Below, in pieces: positions 8,262 through 18,132 of a DNA stretch of 64,000 nucleotides. Numbering within the stretch: position 1 is the stretch's first letter; each line of letters starts with the position of its first letter. The notes under the pieces were generated by a model. The model was not told the origin of the DNA. It saw only the letters and a list, made by a program, of their open reading frames with translations, and did no database searches. Origin of the DNA: Leptospiraceae bacterium (GTDB lineage: Bacteria; Spirochaetota; Leptospiria; Leptospirales; Leptospiraceae); the NCBI GenBank assembly GCA_024233835.1, contig JACKPC010000001.1, forward strand, positions 930,001 through 994,000, written 5' to 3'. A program made the translations under genes and the position numbers.

Positions 8262-11200
8262 TTAGTTTTTGAAATATATTCGTAATAAATCCTGTAGCTG
8301 TGCCTGGTTTATGGGTTTTTTCAGAAAGTCGCTCATCCCTGCTTCCTGGCAAAGCTCAACTTCATTATCTCTTACACCGGCAGTAAGAGCTACAATTGGT
8401 ATATGTTCTCTCCCTACTTGGTTTTCAAAAATTCTTATTTCCCTGGTCGCTTTATATCCATCAACAATAGGCATTTGGATATCCATAAATACAAATTCGG
8501 GTAGATAGGTCTCATACATTTCTATTGCATCCTGACCATTCACAGCTTCAATTATTTCAGCATTGGGTAAATATAATTTAATAAATTCCTTTAAAAGGAT
8601 CATGTTTAATTCGACATCATCAACCAACAAAATCAAGATGTTTTCATCCCGGTTAATAATTAGGGACTCGTAGTCTATTTGCAGGCTTTCTTGAGAACTT
8701 ATCCTTTCTTCCTGAGAACTGAGTGCTGCTTCTATTTTTTTTAAAAGGTCTATAATTTCTTTTGACTGTAGGGGTTTCGTTAGATGATAAAAATTTTTAT
8801 GAAATAATTTATTAAAATTCAGGGTTTCATAATCGTTATTCTTATGTATTAATATAGTCACTATATTATCATTGAGGTAGCGGGTTAATTCGGTTAGAAA
8901 TGTTTCTCCGTTTAAATTTAAAGAATTATAATCAATCAGGAAAATATTTAAAGAGTTTGAATTTTTTAAAAAGTCAAGACCTTCCTTTTCATTATGATAG
9001 GTTAACTGTATATTATGATATCTTAATAAATTATTGAGTATTTTATTATTCTTTGTACTATTCCCAATAAGATGGATCTCTTTAATTATTGAAAATTGAG
9101 TTTTTTTATCTTCATATTTACATTGGGTTTGAAAACTGAAATAAAATTTACTTCCAACAGTTTCTTTACTAAGCAGGAATAGATTTGATCCCATTTCGTT
9201 TAGTATCATTTTAGATATGACCAATCCCAGACCGGTACCTCCATATTTTCGGGTTATAGAGGAATCTGTTTGTGTGAAAGGTTGAAAGAGTTTTAATTGA
9301 TTCTCTTTAGATATACCTATGCCACTATCTTTTACCCAGAATTTTACAATAACCCTGTTCTCTTCTTCAAGTAGCCTGTATCTGAGGGCAAGCTCAATTT
9401 TACCTCTTTCGGTAAACTTAACAGCATTGCTTAAAAGATTTATTAAAACCTGCTTAAGTCTCAGTCTGTCAATATGAATCTGATCCGGAAAATCGGGTGG
9501 AACATCCAGGATGAATTCTAAATTTTTCTTATTAACTGAAAATAGAATCATATCCAGAACATCGGATAAAAATACATTTATATCTGTTGCAATACTTTCT
9601 AACTCTAATTTACCGGCTTCCATTTTTGAGAAGTCAAGAATATCACTGATAATATCCAGCAGAGTTTGAGCGGAAGTTGTAATATTATTTAAATACTTTC
9701 TCTGTAAAGGTTGAAGGTATGTTTTTTCTAATATGTTTGCAAATCCAATGACACTATTCAGGGGAGTGCGAATTTCATGACTCATGCTGGCAAGGAATTG
9801 ACTTTTCACTTCCACAGCTGCTTCTGCATTTTTCTTGGCCTGTATTAAAGAGAGTTCAACTTCTTTTAAGGCGGTAATATCCTGTACGGTTCCGATAGAA
9901 CGAATCGGTTCTCCCTCTTCATTATAATCAGTTCTACAGGTTTCACTTAGCCATTTAATTGCTGCATTTTTTGTGATAATACGATGAGTGATTTTGTATT
10001 CTTTTTTATTTTGAATAGAATCTATGTAGGTTTCATTTACCCTTTGCAGGTCTTCGGGATGAACATATCGTAAGAAAGCCTCGTAGGATGAGGGTTGTTC
10101 TTCAGGAGATATTTCAAAAATCTGACAGGCTCCTTCTGACCAAATCAATTTGTTATTTTGGATATCATAATCCCATCTACCTATATGAGCGATTTTCTGA
10201 GTTTCATTTAAAGTTTCAAGAGTTCTAACCAGGGCTTCTTCCATTTTCTTTTTATCGCTGATTTCATTCCTGACAGAAAGATACTCATATATTTCTCCCT
10301 CATTATTTTTTATGGGTACTATGTAGGTATCTACCCAATAATATTTTCCGTCTTTTGCCTGATTTCGAACTTCTCCTCTCCATATTTTACCGGATGTAAT
10401 TATATCCCACATAGATGTCCAATACTCATTGGAATGATATTTTGAATTTATAATATTATGTTTACTTCCGATTAGCTCTGCTTTCGAATATTTACTTACC
10501 CGGCAAAAGTTATCATTTGCATATATGATATAACCTTCTATATCTGTTTTTGAAATAATGCTGGCCTGGTTTATCGCAAATTTGAATCCTTTAAGTTTCT
10601 CATAAAGAATTTGTAAATCTTTCTCTGATTTCTTTTTATTGGTAATATCCTGAATGGTTCCTGCTATCTGAATTAATTTTCCATCTTTAAAAACCGGTTT
10701 TCCTATGCTTCGAACCCATAAATCACGTCCTTTGGCTGTAACTAATTCATATTCAGCATCAAAAGCTATCTGTTCATTTATACATTTATTGAATACAGTC
10801 CATATTTGTTCTCTGGATTTTCCTTCTTTGTAAAACATAATTGCGTTGGAAGGAGTAGGAATATAAGAAAAATCTAATTCATGAATGATGTATGTTTGCT
10901 CTGTCCAGTATAATACTTCTTTTTCAATATCATACTTCCAGCCTCCAATTTTTGCCATCTCATTTGTTTGGCTTAAAAAAATGGAGGTTTCCAATAATTT
11001 TTCTGATTTTTCCTCTATTATATTTTTTTCATCTGTTATATCAGCAAATAAAGTAACAAAAAAATATTTGTCTGGTGAATAAGCATGAACTTTATACCAT
11101 TTTCCAAGGGCTTCGGAAAATTGTTCAAACTCTTTTGTCTGAGTTTCACCGAGAGCAATTTTTCCATAGAATTGTATCCAATTAAAATCATCTTTTGTGA

Positions 11201-11408
11201 TTAAAGGAATGGCTTCTGTTACTTTTTTATTAATAATAAAAGAAGCCTTTATGCCGGTAAAAATTTCAAATGAGGTATTTACATCTAAAAATTCATAATC
11301 TATAGTATTGCCTGAAGAATCTAAGATAATTTTATGAAGGGCGTAGCCGAAAGGTGAATTTTTTAATATTTTACCGGAACTTATTAAATTGTTAATACTT
11401 TCATACAT
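8262..11408 (-). CDS. Hybrid histidine kinase: four PAS, HisKA, HATPase, pseudo-receiver, receiver
   Basis: This is a 1048-residue cytoplasmic sensor without clear membrane segments. Four PAS/PAC units run over about residues 15-130, 150-265, 275-395 and 400-520; the last three end in DIT or EISDKKK-type PAC motifs. The phosphoacceptor is in FLASMSHEIRTPLNSVIGFA near 545. The ATPase has INLLSNAVKF (N box), KDSGIGI and YGGTGLGL (G boxes). A degenerate receiver-like domain (LIDYNS at the usual Asp position, lysine in TKPLQ) precedes a complete C-terminal receiver with FMDIQMP and the lysine in FLKKPI. There is no output domain, so phosphate must pass to another protein. It lies downstream of the beta-lactamase gene on the same strand and upstream of the methyltransferase. 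Confidence 0.92.
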   Translation of the reverse strand: MYESINNLISSGKILKNSPFGYALHKIILDSSGNTIDYEFLDVNTSFEIFTGIKASFIINKKVTEAIPLITKDDFNWIQFYGKIALGETQTKEFEQFSEALGKWYKVHAYSPDKYFFVTLFADITDEKNIIEEKSEKLLETSIFLSQTNEMAKIGGWKYDIEKEVLYWTEQTYIIHELDFSYIPTPSNAIMFYKEGKSREQIWTVFNKCINEQIAFDAEYELVTAKGRDLWVRSIGKPVFKDGKLIQIAGTIQDITNKKKSEKDLQILYEKLKGFKFAINQASIISKTDIEGYIIYANDNFCRVSKYSKAELIGSKHNIINSKYHSNEYWTSMWDIITSGKIWRGEVRNQAKDGKYYWVDTYIVPIKNNEGEIYEYLSVRNEISDKKKMEEALVRTLETLNETQKIAHIGRWDYDIQNNKLIWSEGACQIFEISPEEQPSSYEAFLRYVHPEDLQRVNETYIDSIQNKKEYKITHRIITKNAAIKWLSETCRTDYNEEGEPIRSIGTVQDITALKEVELSLIQAKKNAEAAVEVKSQFLASMSHEIRTPLNSVIGFANILEKTYLQPLQRKYLNNITTSAQTLLDIISDILDFSKMEAGKLELESIATDINVFLSDVLDMILFSVNKKNLEFILDVPPDFPDQIHIDRLRLKQVLINLLSNAVKFTERGKIELALRYRLLEEENRVIVKFWVKDSGIGISKENQLKLFQPFTQTDSSITRKYGGTGLGLVISKMILNEMGSNLFLLSKETVGSKFYFSFQTQCKYEDKKTQFSIIKEIHLIGNSTKNNKILNNLLRYHNIQLTYHNEKEGLDFLKNSNSLNIFLIDYNSLNLNGETFLTELTRYLNDNIVTILIHKNNDYETLNFNKLFHKNFYHLTKPLQSKEIIDLLKKIEAALSSQEERISSQESLQIDYESLIINRDENILILLVDDVELNMILLKEFIKLYLPNAEIIEAVNGQDAIEMYETYLPEFVFMDIQMPIVDGYKATREIRIFENQVGREHIPIVALTAGVRDNEVELCQEAGMSDFLKKPINQAQLQDLLRIYFKN

Positions 11409-11532
11409 GAATAAAATCTACCTTATAATTCCTTGATTACAATATGAATGCTTCTTTAGAATTATCAAGTATTTCTTATACACAAAAATTGCTTATCAGT
11501 AAAATTCGGTATGGCATGTGTAATGTTTAGAT

Positions 11533-13317
11533 TTATTTCGCCTTTTCTTTTTTGTAAACTAAACCGGAAAACCTGATAAGATCTCCTTCCTGGTAGATAT
11601 GACCGATTTCCGGAAGAAAGAAAGTATTTGCTGACTCGTAGCTTCCGTATACTTCTGCCATCATTTGCTTCTCGGCGAAATTTCTTATTAAAAGAGGCTT
11701 ATCTTTTACTTTTAGAAGTTGTATCCTGTTAACAGGCAAAAAAGACTTATCTGTATGCCTTAAACTATCTTCTGTTATTAAATAATTTCCAAGCACATCC
11801 TTATACAACTCACGGTCTTCTTCCCATTCTACTTTTTCGGAAATAGTATCTATTTGAAAACCTGCATATTTCATTTGCAAGATTGCACGAATTTTTCCTG
11901 ATTCCTGTTTTTCAAACTTTATACTTGTAGAATCGGAAAGAAAGAAAGCCGGAGATAAGTCAATGTTAAAAAGACCCAGTAACTTAATATATATCCCAAA
12001 ATTTTGATTCCCTAAGTGCTGTAAATTTAGTTTTTGCCCCCGACTAAAAAAAGTTAAACTATTTCCTTCTTTTTCTATTGAAAAAGCAATACCTGCTCCC
12101 TGGTAAAATCCAACAAGAGAAGATAATTCTTTATCGTCTAAGGGAACAAATTTACGCTCTTCTTTTTGCGGAAGCTTATACTCTTTTCCTGTTTTCGCTT
12201 CCAGGAAAGCGGAAAGACCTTCATTCAAAAGTTTGAACCTTGCCATTCTGGCAGTTCCCGTGTTAGCAAAAACAATACCCCCCAGTTTATCCTGGGGTAA
12301 ATAGAATAAGGCACTGGTAAAACCGGGGAGATCTCCTCCGTGCCCCACGTTTAATTCGGAATTTTGAACTTTTAAGAGATTGACCATAAAGCCGATTCCA
12401 TATTTACCAAATCTTACTTCGGAAGAATCGGGAAATAAAAGTTCATACATTCTCTGCAAGCTTTCAGACTTCACGATACCTGGTTTTCTTTCCGGAGCAA
12501 GTAAAAACTGTAAGAACTTTTTCATATCTGAAAGATTAGATATAATTGAGCCGGCTCCTCTATCTCGAATCGGAAAGTTTTTCACTCTCTCTGCAGAAAA
12601 AAGCTTCAAGCGTTCATATCCGTAAACAGAATTTATGTCTTTCAGGAAAACTTCAGAAGAATTCATCTCCAGAGGAATAAATATTTGGTTTTTTATATAA
12701 TCTTCATAGTTCTGTTTACTAACTTTTTCAATTATTTTGCTTAAAAGATTATAGCAGGTATTACAATATTGAAATTTAGTTCCCGGTTCAGCAATCAAAT
12801 CCATTCCGGAAAGAGTGACAAGGATATCTTCCGCTTTATCTACTCCTTCATTGATATAAAAATCCTTAGCTACAGAGGGAAGACCGGAACGGTGAGCTAA
12901 TAACATTTCAAGAGTAATTTTAGACTCGGAACCATTTTTTAAACGAAATTCGGGTATGTATTTTTTTAGAGGATCTTTTAAGTTCAGTTTCTTTTTTTCA
13001 ACAAGCTGCATGATGGAAAGGGCTGTAAATAGTTTACTGACAGAGGCAATCCGAAAAGGACTTGTTTCTGTAAAGGCCGTATCTTCCTTTTCTTCTCCGT
13101 AGTTTTTTTCAAACAATATTTCCTTTTCATCCATTACTGTTATAGCTAAACCCCGTATCTTATTTTTATCCATAGCTTCTTTACCGAGATAATCAAGATA
13201 CTTTTTTGCAAAGCTATAGTTTCCTGTTTCCACTTTTTCCGGTTTATTCGGAAAAGAAGAACAGGACAAAAGGGATATGAAAAGTGAAAAATATACTATG
13301 GGTTTTAAAATTTTCAT
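11533..13317 (-). CDS. Serine beta-lactamase/PBP-like lipoprotein hydrolase
   Basis: This 594-residue protein carries a lipoprotein signal with lipobox LLSC (Cys19). Its ~370-residue class C beta-lactamase-like domain has S92-V-S-K95 as the SxxK nucleophile motif, YCN as the YxN motif and GHGGD in place of KTG. Such proteins include esterases, D-aminopeptidases and peptidoglycan-trimming enzymes; true beta-lactamase activity cannot be inferred. The C-terminal ~200 residues form an added beta-rich lipocalin-like region, as in Pab87/FmtA-type relatives. The ribosome site AGAGG precedes the ATG, and the gene starts 2 bases after the SpoIIE phosphatase gene, so they form one operon. Confidence 0.88.
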   Translation of the reverse strand: MKILKPIVYFSLFISLLSCSSFPNKPEKVETGNYSFAKKYLDYLGKEAMDKNKIRGLAITVMDEKEILFEKNYGEEKEDTAFTETSPFRIASVSKLFTALSIMQLVEKKKLNLKDPLKKYIPEFRLKNGSESKITLEMLLAHRSGLPSVAKDFYINEGVDKAEDILVTLSGMDLIAEPGTKFQYCNTCYNLLSKIIEKVSKQNYEDYIKNQIFIPLEMNSSEVFLKDINSVYGYERLKLFSAERVKNFPIRDRGAGSIISNLSDMKKFLQFLLAPERKPGIVKSESLQRMYELLFPDSSEVRFGKYGIGFMVNLLKVQNSELNVGHGGDLPGFTSALFYLPQDKLGGIVFANTGTARMARFKLLNEGLSAFLEAKTGKEYKLPQKEERKFVPLDDKELSSLVGFYQGAGIAFSIEKEGNSLTFFSRGQKLNLQHLGNQNFGIYIKLLGLFNIDLSPAFFLSDSTSIKFEKQESGKIRAILQMKYAGFQIDTISEKVEWEEDRELYKDVLGNYLITEDSLRHTDKSFLPVNRIQLLKVKDKPLLIRNFAEKQMMAEVYGSYESANTFFLPEIGHIYQEGDLIRFSGLVYKKEKAK

Positions 13318-13319
13318 AC

Positions 13320-16277
13320 TTATAACCTCTGACGAATTTTTTCTGCGAGAGGATTACCCGGATCCTTCTTATCCAGAAGAGCGAGGTATTCTACTGCTTT
13401 TGTTGTATTTCCGGTTAGGCGATAGCAATCACAGAGATTCAAAAGAACCGGGATTTCATGCTCTTTCGAATCTAAAGCTTTTAAAGATGTTTCTATAGAT
13501 TTATCATAATCCTTTGTACGTTTATATGCTACAGATAAGTAGTACCAGATTTCCAAATCATCGGCTTGTTGTTCAAGGGCCCGGTTTAAAGAGGAAATGC
13601 AGGTATCGTGTTCTTTGAGTTTTAAACAAATTAAACCCAGGAGACGATATACTTTAAAACTGTTGATGCCGGAAGGACTTTCCTTTTCTAATAATAATTT
13701 AGCATTTTCTAAATCTCCCTGACGGACTAATTCTTTGGCTTTTTCGTAATTTTCGTTTAAACTGAGTTCATAGGTTGTTATTACATCCTCCTCTGATGTT
13801 TCTTCTACCTTCGGATGCAAGAACTCAATTCGTAGTATGGATAAATCATCGGTGATTTCACCAGCTTTTTCAATTTCGGTAATGAGAAGATCTAAATCTC
13901 CTTTTGCTTTCTCTACATGTTTCAGAACTAAAGTTTCATCTTCATTTATCAAGCGAGAATCTATATCCAGTCGGATATCATCCCTTCCGTCCGAACCCAG
14001 AAAAACAACATCTCCTTTCTTGAATTGAAACTCCTGGATTAAAAATTCATTGTTTATATCAAGGCCGAGTTTTCGTATATAAATGGTATCATCAATAAAC
14101 TCGGCTTTCTCGTCCCTGTACAAAATAGTAAAGGGGTGTTCTGCATTGATAAAATAGGATTTCCCGGTTTCTTCACTGATGAGAAAAAGTGTGGCAGAGA
14201 TTACCATACTTCCATCAAAGGATTTAAAAATAGAGTGGATTTCATTATAGGTGTCTTTTAACCACTCTTCCGGTGTTTTATCCAGAATCCTATTATTCGC
14301 AGCCGAGCGGGCCATAATTGAATTAATCACAACCCCCATCACCAGGGCACCACCTGCTCCCTGCATGGACTTGCCCATAGCGTCTGCGTTTACTGCCATA
14401 ATATAACGCTTATAGCTGTATTCTTTTCCTAACCTTAAATTTCCCGTAACGCAGAGGTCTCCACCCAATTCTCCCTGTCTATTCCGAAAGACGAACTGCT
14501 TTTTTTGTTTAATAAAAAATGTAGTGAGAACATTTTCCGATTTATTCGAATTGATGAAAAGAGGTTTGGTTAATAGAGACGTTAAAAAATAATCTCCATC
14601 CTGATGCTCTTTTAAAGCTTTTATTTCTTCCATGCGGGCCTGAACTTCTTTCGTTCTATCCTGTACTTTATGCTCAAGGTTATTGGCATAATCCTCCAAC
14701 TTTACCTTGGCCAGACGGATCGATTTCACCATTCGGTTGAAGGATCGGGATAAATAACCTATCTCATCCTGAACCCTAATGGGAATATCAATCTCTAAGA
14801 CACCCTTATTTACGCTGCGCACCCCTTCCAGAAGGGCATCGAGAGGTTTGACAAGACTTGCCGAAAAGAGAAGAGGATAAAATATCAAAATTAGTATAGT
14901 AGCAGCAAGCATAGTGGCTATTAGTAACTTCGATATATCATGGATATAACTTCTATACTGAGAATAGTCAAAACCTATTTCATAGACTTTTTCATTGGCT
15001 TCAAAACGATAAGCGGTATATAAGCGGTCTCCAACTTTTCTAAAACTACGCTTTTCATTTTGTATGGTAATGGCATTTAAACTATCAAAAGCGATTTTTT
15101 CTAATTCTTCTGTAGATAAACCTAAAAGTTTTTTCTTTAATTTGGGAATTAGATGCCTGGTTTTAAATGCGATTTCTTTGGCTTCACTTTGCAGTAATTC
15201 TTCCGGTGTAAAGCCATGTTCTCCTTCAAATAAGATAGTGTAACTTTTTTTGTATCTACCTTCTAAGTCAGAACTGGATAAAACATATTTTACATTTTTT
15301 CCCATTCGGTCAAAGTTACCCGCCTGAATGCTATTCTTTAGCATTCCGAGTTCTAAAAGACGTTTTTCATCGTAGTCTTTTTCTAAAGCGTAGAGGGTTA
15401 AATTTCCTACAATACCAATAAAAAAGAGAATGGTTCCGAGGCTGATTCCCACCAGCTTTACCCTGAAAGTAGTAGGCTCGGTTGAATTATTGATGTAGAC
15501 CGTACCCATATTATAAAGTATGAACATGGTACTCGTTGCAAATAAGAAGGAGTAGAGCTCATAAGAAATGCGGTCTGTTTTCACAAAAACATTTAATAGA
15601 GCTACGAGAATATGAGCAAAAACCGGGATAGCAAAACCACGAACCGCCTCAGCTTCTTTTCCTACCGGCTTGATGATTTTTATAAGTCCGACTAAAAATT
15701 TTCCAAAGAGAAAACGCGGATATTGCAAGGAAAAGATAGATACGGGTCTTCGTAGTAAAGAAGAAAATCTTCCCTCGTAACCGGAATATCTTACCGTTTT
15801 TCGTAAGAGATTGATAAGGGCCAAAAGAAAGAGAAGCATGATGACAAGTCCTACCTCTTCACCAAAATCAAAGGTATAGATTTGAGCTTCAAAACTATAG
15901 ATCTTCTCCATTTTCCAGGTGTTCCAGATGAAATGAACGTAAGCGAGACTTGCTACCAGGAAAGAAAGGAGGGTGACCACAAAGGCTTCCCTGGGTCTTT
16001 CAGTTTTCGGATAGTAATAGGAAAAGGCTACCAGAGAGGCATTGCCAAACATTACCAGGCAGGATACATAACGATGAAAAGCCCCCCAGTCTGCAAAAAT
16101 AGAAAAGGAAGCAAAATAAGCCGTAAAAAGAAGCATGTCTCCTAAGAAGAAACCGGCCAGCCAGTATGTCGAAAGAGTCTTGTTTTTACGAAAAATTAAA
16201 AAACCGGTAGTCAGAAAAGCAATGATAGAATCATATAAAAGAGGAGGAGAATGATACGAAAATTTTAACCAATCCAT
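13320..16277 (-). CDS. Membrane SpoIIE-type PP2C phosphatase: 7TM sensor, HAMP, PP2C, TPR
   Basis: A 985-residue regulator. The N-terminal ~270 residues are seven or eight hydrophobic helices like the 7TMR-HISK sensor. An extracytoplasmic stretch follows, then one more membrane helix and a HAMP segment containing KPLDALLEGVRSVNKG near 475. The coiled coil leads to a SpoIIE phosphatase domain with metal-binding NADAMGKSMQGAGGAL and GSDGRDDIRLD. Three or so TPR units close the protein (from about residue 860). PP2C enzymes of this class dephosphorylate anti-sigma-factor antagonists, so it probably feeds a partner-switching pathway. The ATG at 16277 is chosen because AGGA precedes it and a longer version would overlap the divergent DUF4105 start. 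It is followed at 2 bases by the beta-lactamase-like gene. Confidence 0.9.
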   Translation of the reverse strand: MDWLKFSYHSPPLLYDSIIAFLTTGFLIFRKNKTLSTYWLAGFFLGDMLLFTAYFASFSIFADWGAFHRYVSCLVMFGNASLVAFSYYYPKTERPREAFVVTLLSFLVASLAYVHFIWNTWKMEKIYSFEAQIYTFDFGEEVGLVIMLLFLLALINLLRKTVRYSGYEGRFSSLLRRPVSIFSLQYPRFLFGKFLVGLIKIIKPVGKEAEAVRGFAIPVFAHILVALLNVFVKTDRISYELYSFLFATSTMFILYNMGTVYINNSTEPTTFRVKLVGISLGTILFFIGIVGNLTLYALEKDYDEKRLLELGMLKNSIQAGNFDRMGKNVKYVLSSSDLEGRYKKSYTILFEGEHGFTPEELLQSEAKEIAFKTRHLIPKLKKKLLGLSTEELEKIAFDSLNAITIQNEKRSFRKVGDRLYTAYRFEANEKVYEIGFDYSQYRSYIHDISKLLIATMLAATILILIFYPLLFSASLVKPLDALLEGVRSVNKGVLEIDIPIRVQDEIGYLSRSFNRMVKSIRLAKVKLEDYANNLEHKVQDRTKEVQARMEEIKALKEHQDGDYFLTSLLTKPLFINSNKSENVLTTFFIKQKKQFVFRNRQGELGGDLCVTGNLRLGKEYSYKRYIMAVNADAMGKSMQGAGGALVMGVVINSIMARSAANNRILDKTPEEWLKDTYNEIHSIFKSFDGSMVISATLFLISEETGKSYFINAEHPFTILYRDEKAEFIDDTIYIRKLGLDINNEFLIQEFQFKKGDVVFLGSDGRDDIRLDIDSRLINEDETLVLKHVEKAKGDLDLLITEIEKAGEITDDLSILRIEFLHPKVEETSEEDVITTYELSLNENYEKAKELVRQGDLENAKLLLEKESPSGINSFKVYRLLGLICLKLKEHDTCISSLNRALEQQADDLEIWYYLSVAYKRTKDYDKSIETSLKALDSKEHEIPVLLNLCDCYRLTGNTTKAVEYLALLDKKDPGNPLAEKIRQRL

Positions 16278-16301
16278 TAAATAGAGTTTTCCTGAAGTAC
16301 A

Positions 16302-18125
16302 ATGATTGATCCCCATTCTATACATAGCCTGAATAAATACATAGTACTATTTTTAATTTTTTCTTTTTCTGTTTTTTCAGAAGAAAAAAGAGCCTTTCAT
16401 TATCTTTATATAGATGCAAATACAGGTGATTCCAGCGGAGGGCATTCTGCCATTCAATTTGGAGAGAAAATTTTTCATTTTCAGTTTCATCCGGATGGGA
16501 TATTTCATCTCGAAAGACAGAAATGGAAAGATTTCCAAAGAATTTATCGAGTTCTTGAAAATCGAAATATCTATTCTGCCAGAATTGAGGCCTCACATAG
16601 AGACTATATTCTTCTTGAAAGTGAATTCAATCGTCTGTTTCTTGCGAGAAAGAGACAACTTCAAATTCTTCAATGGTTAAGAGAAGAAAAAACTTTTTTT
16701 GCAAAAGCTGAGGAGGAAAAGCAGGCAGAACTCTCACTTCCTTCTGTGGGATATATAGAAGAAGAATTGCCGGATGCCTGTATGAAAGAATTGATCGGAC
16801 ATAATTACAATCGTAAGAACGTTTCATTAGAGCTCTCCAAAATACAAAAAGACTTAGATGAATTTCCATACGAAACAAATTTTATCCCGCAGAAGAAGAA
16901 TGAATTGCATTATCCTTCTCTTTCCGGGATTTCTCTGTATAGTTTAAAACAAAAACTCATGCTTTATCACTTGTTTCTTGTTCTTTCCGGTCAAAGAAAA
17001 TACAATGAAAATTCATTTCTTCATCTTACAGCTATAACTGATTTTGCAAAAATTAAAATTTTTTTTATCAAATGGAAAAAAATTTGGAAAAGTGAATTCG
17101 AGGAAGCTATACAGACAAAAAATCCTGACCCTGAAAGAGCTTTTATTGCCCTATCCCGTTTTGGAGCAGCCTGTCTTTCTTTAAAGAATCGAAATTTGAC
17201 TTTTCCCATGTATGAAGCAAACCGGGAAGCAGGACTTCCTATTGATCCTGAATGGTTAAAGCTTTTTAAGACACATAAAGCGAGGTTGGCGGGGGATTTG
17301 CAAAAAGCTTTAGATGTTTTCAGTGCATCCGAAGAAATCCATATATATCGCTACCTTCTATTAGAAGAATTATTCAATAAAGCCTATCGTTTCTTATATA
17401 TCGGGCAGCAGGGAGGGATTTTGTACCCGGTAAATCATCGTGCATTTCCGGATAAACATTTTAAGCATAAGATACGATTGAGAAAGGATCTGAATCTCGG
17501 TTTAAAAAAAAGAGAGGCTAAAGAACGCTATGATAGCTATAGAAAAATTTTACAGGAGCAATATCCTTTCCGACTCTTACAAACCAATTGCACTACCGAA
17601 CTATTTCGGGTCATCAATAATACATTCAATAGTTCTTATATAGGAAATGAAATTAAAGCCAATGAAGAGTTTAATTTTATTCCCTTTTATGCTTTTGCTT
17701 CAGTAGAAAAAAAATACCCTCTGTTGGACTCGAAAGAAATTCTATCCCTGCGTAGAGAAGAAGTAAAAAGAATTCGAAAAAAACTTGGTATAGTGAAAAC
17801 TTTTTTAGAGGAGTCAAATACAATTAGTTCGAGTATCTATCAATTTCATAGTCGGGATTCATTCTTCTTGTTTTTTACAGACGACACATTATTTTTCCGA
17901 CCTGTATTCGGGAGCTTTAATTTGCTTGCCGGTGGACTTCAAACTGTATACGGAACCCTTAGCTTTCCTTTTGACCGGGGAAAACATCTACTAAAGGGAG
18001 GAAGGGGAATGTTCTTTAGCCTGCCGGAGCTTTTCTTTTTTAATATACGAAAAGGAACCTTTCCGTATAAACATGCAAATATTTGTGAATTGTCAAACGA
18101 GAACTGTCTCTTACTTCCTCCTTAA
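16302..18125 (+). CDS. Exported DUF4105 (Lnb N-terminal-like) protein
   Basis: A 607-residue protein with an N-terminal hydrophobic signal (KYIVLFLIFSFSVFSEEK). The first conserved block, IDANTGDSSGGHSAIQFG, and a later one, LLQTNCTTELFRVINN, match what is known of the DUF4105 / Lnb periplasmic cysteine-peptidase-like fold, in which His and Cys are the suspected catalytic residues. The middle is helical and charged. It should act in the periplasm or outer membrane. The start lies only 25 bases from the divergent phosphatase start, so the two promoters must sit inside each other's 5' coding regions or leaders. No strong ribosome site is visible. Confidence 0.7.
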   Translation: MIDPHSIHSLNKYIVLFLIFSFSVFSEEKRAFHYLYIDANTGDSSGGHSAIQFGEKIFHFQFHPDGIFHLERQKWKDFQRIYRVLENRNIYSARIEASHRDYILLESEFNRLFLARKRQLQILQWLREEKTFFAKAEEEKQAELSLPSVGYIEEELPDACMKELIGHNYNRKNVSLELSKIQKDLDEFPYETNFIPQKKNELHYPSLSGISLYSLKQKLMLYHLFLVLSGQRKYNENSFLHLTAITDFAKIKIFFIKWKKIWKSEFEEAIQTKNPDPERAFIALSRFGAACLSLKNRNLTFPMYEANREAGLPIDPEWLKLFKTHKARLAGDLQKALDVFSASEEIHIYRYLLLEELFNKAYRFLYIGQQGGILYPVNHRAFPDKHFKHKIRLRKDLNLGLKKREAKERYDSYRKILQEQYPFRLLQTNCTTELFRVINNTFNSSYIGNEIKANEEFNFIPFYAFASVEKKYPLLDSKEILSLRREEVKRIRKKLGIVKTFLEESNTISSSIYQFHSRDSFFLFFTDDTLFFRPVFGSFNLLAGGLQTVYGTLSFPFDRGKHLLKGGRGMFFSLPELFFFNIRKGTFPYKHANICELSNENCLLLPP

Positions 18126-18132
18126 GGAAAAT

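Noticed and set aside
8205..8352. An N-terminal extension of the methyltransferase to 8352
   Set aside because: The added 49 residues lie out of frame over the kinase end and have no similarity to MT-A70 proteins.
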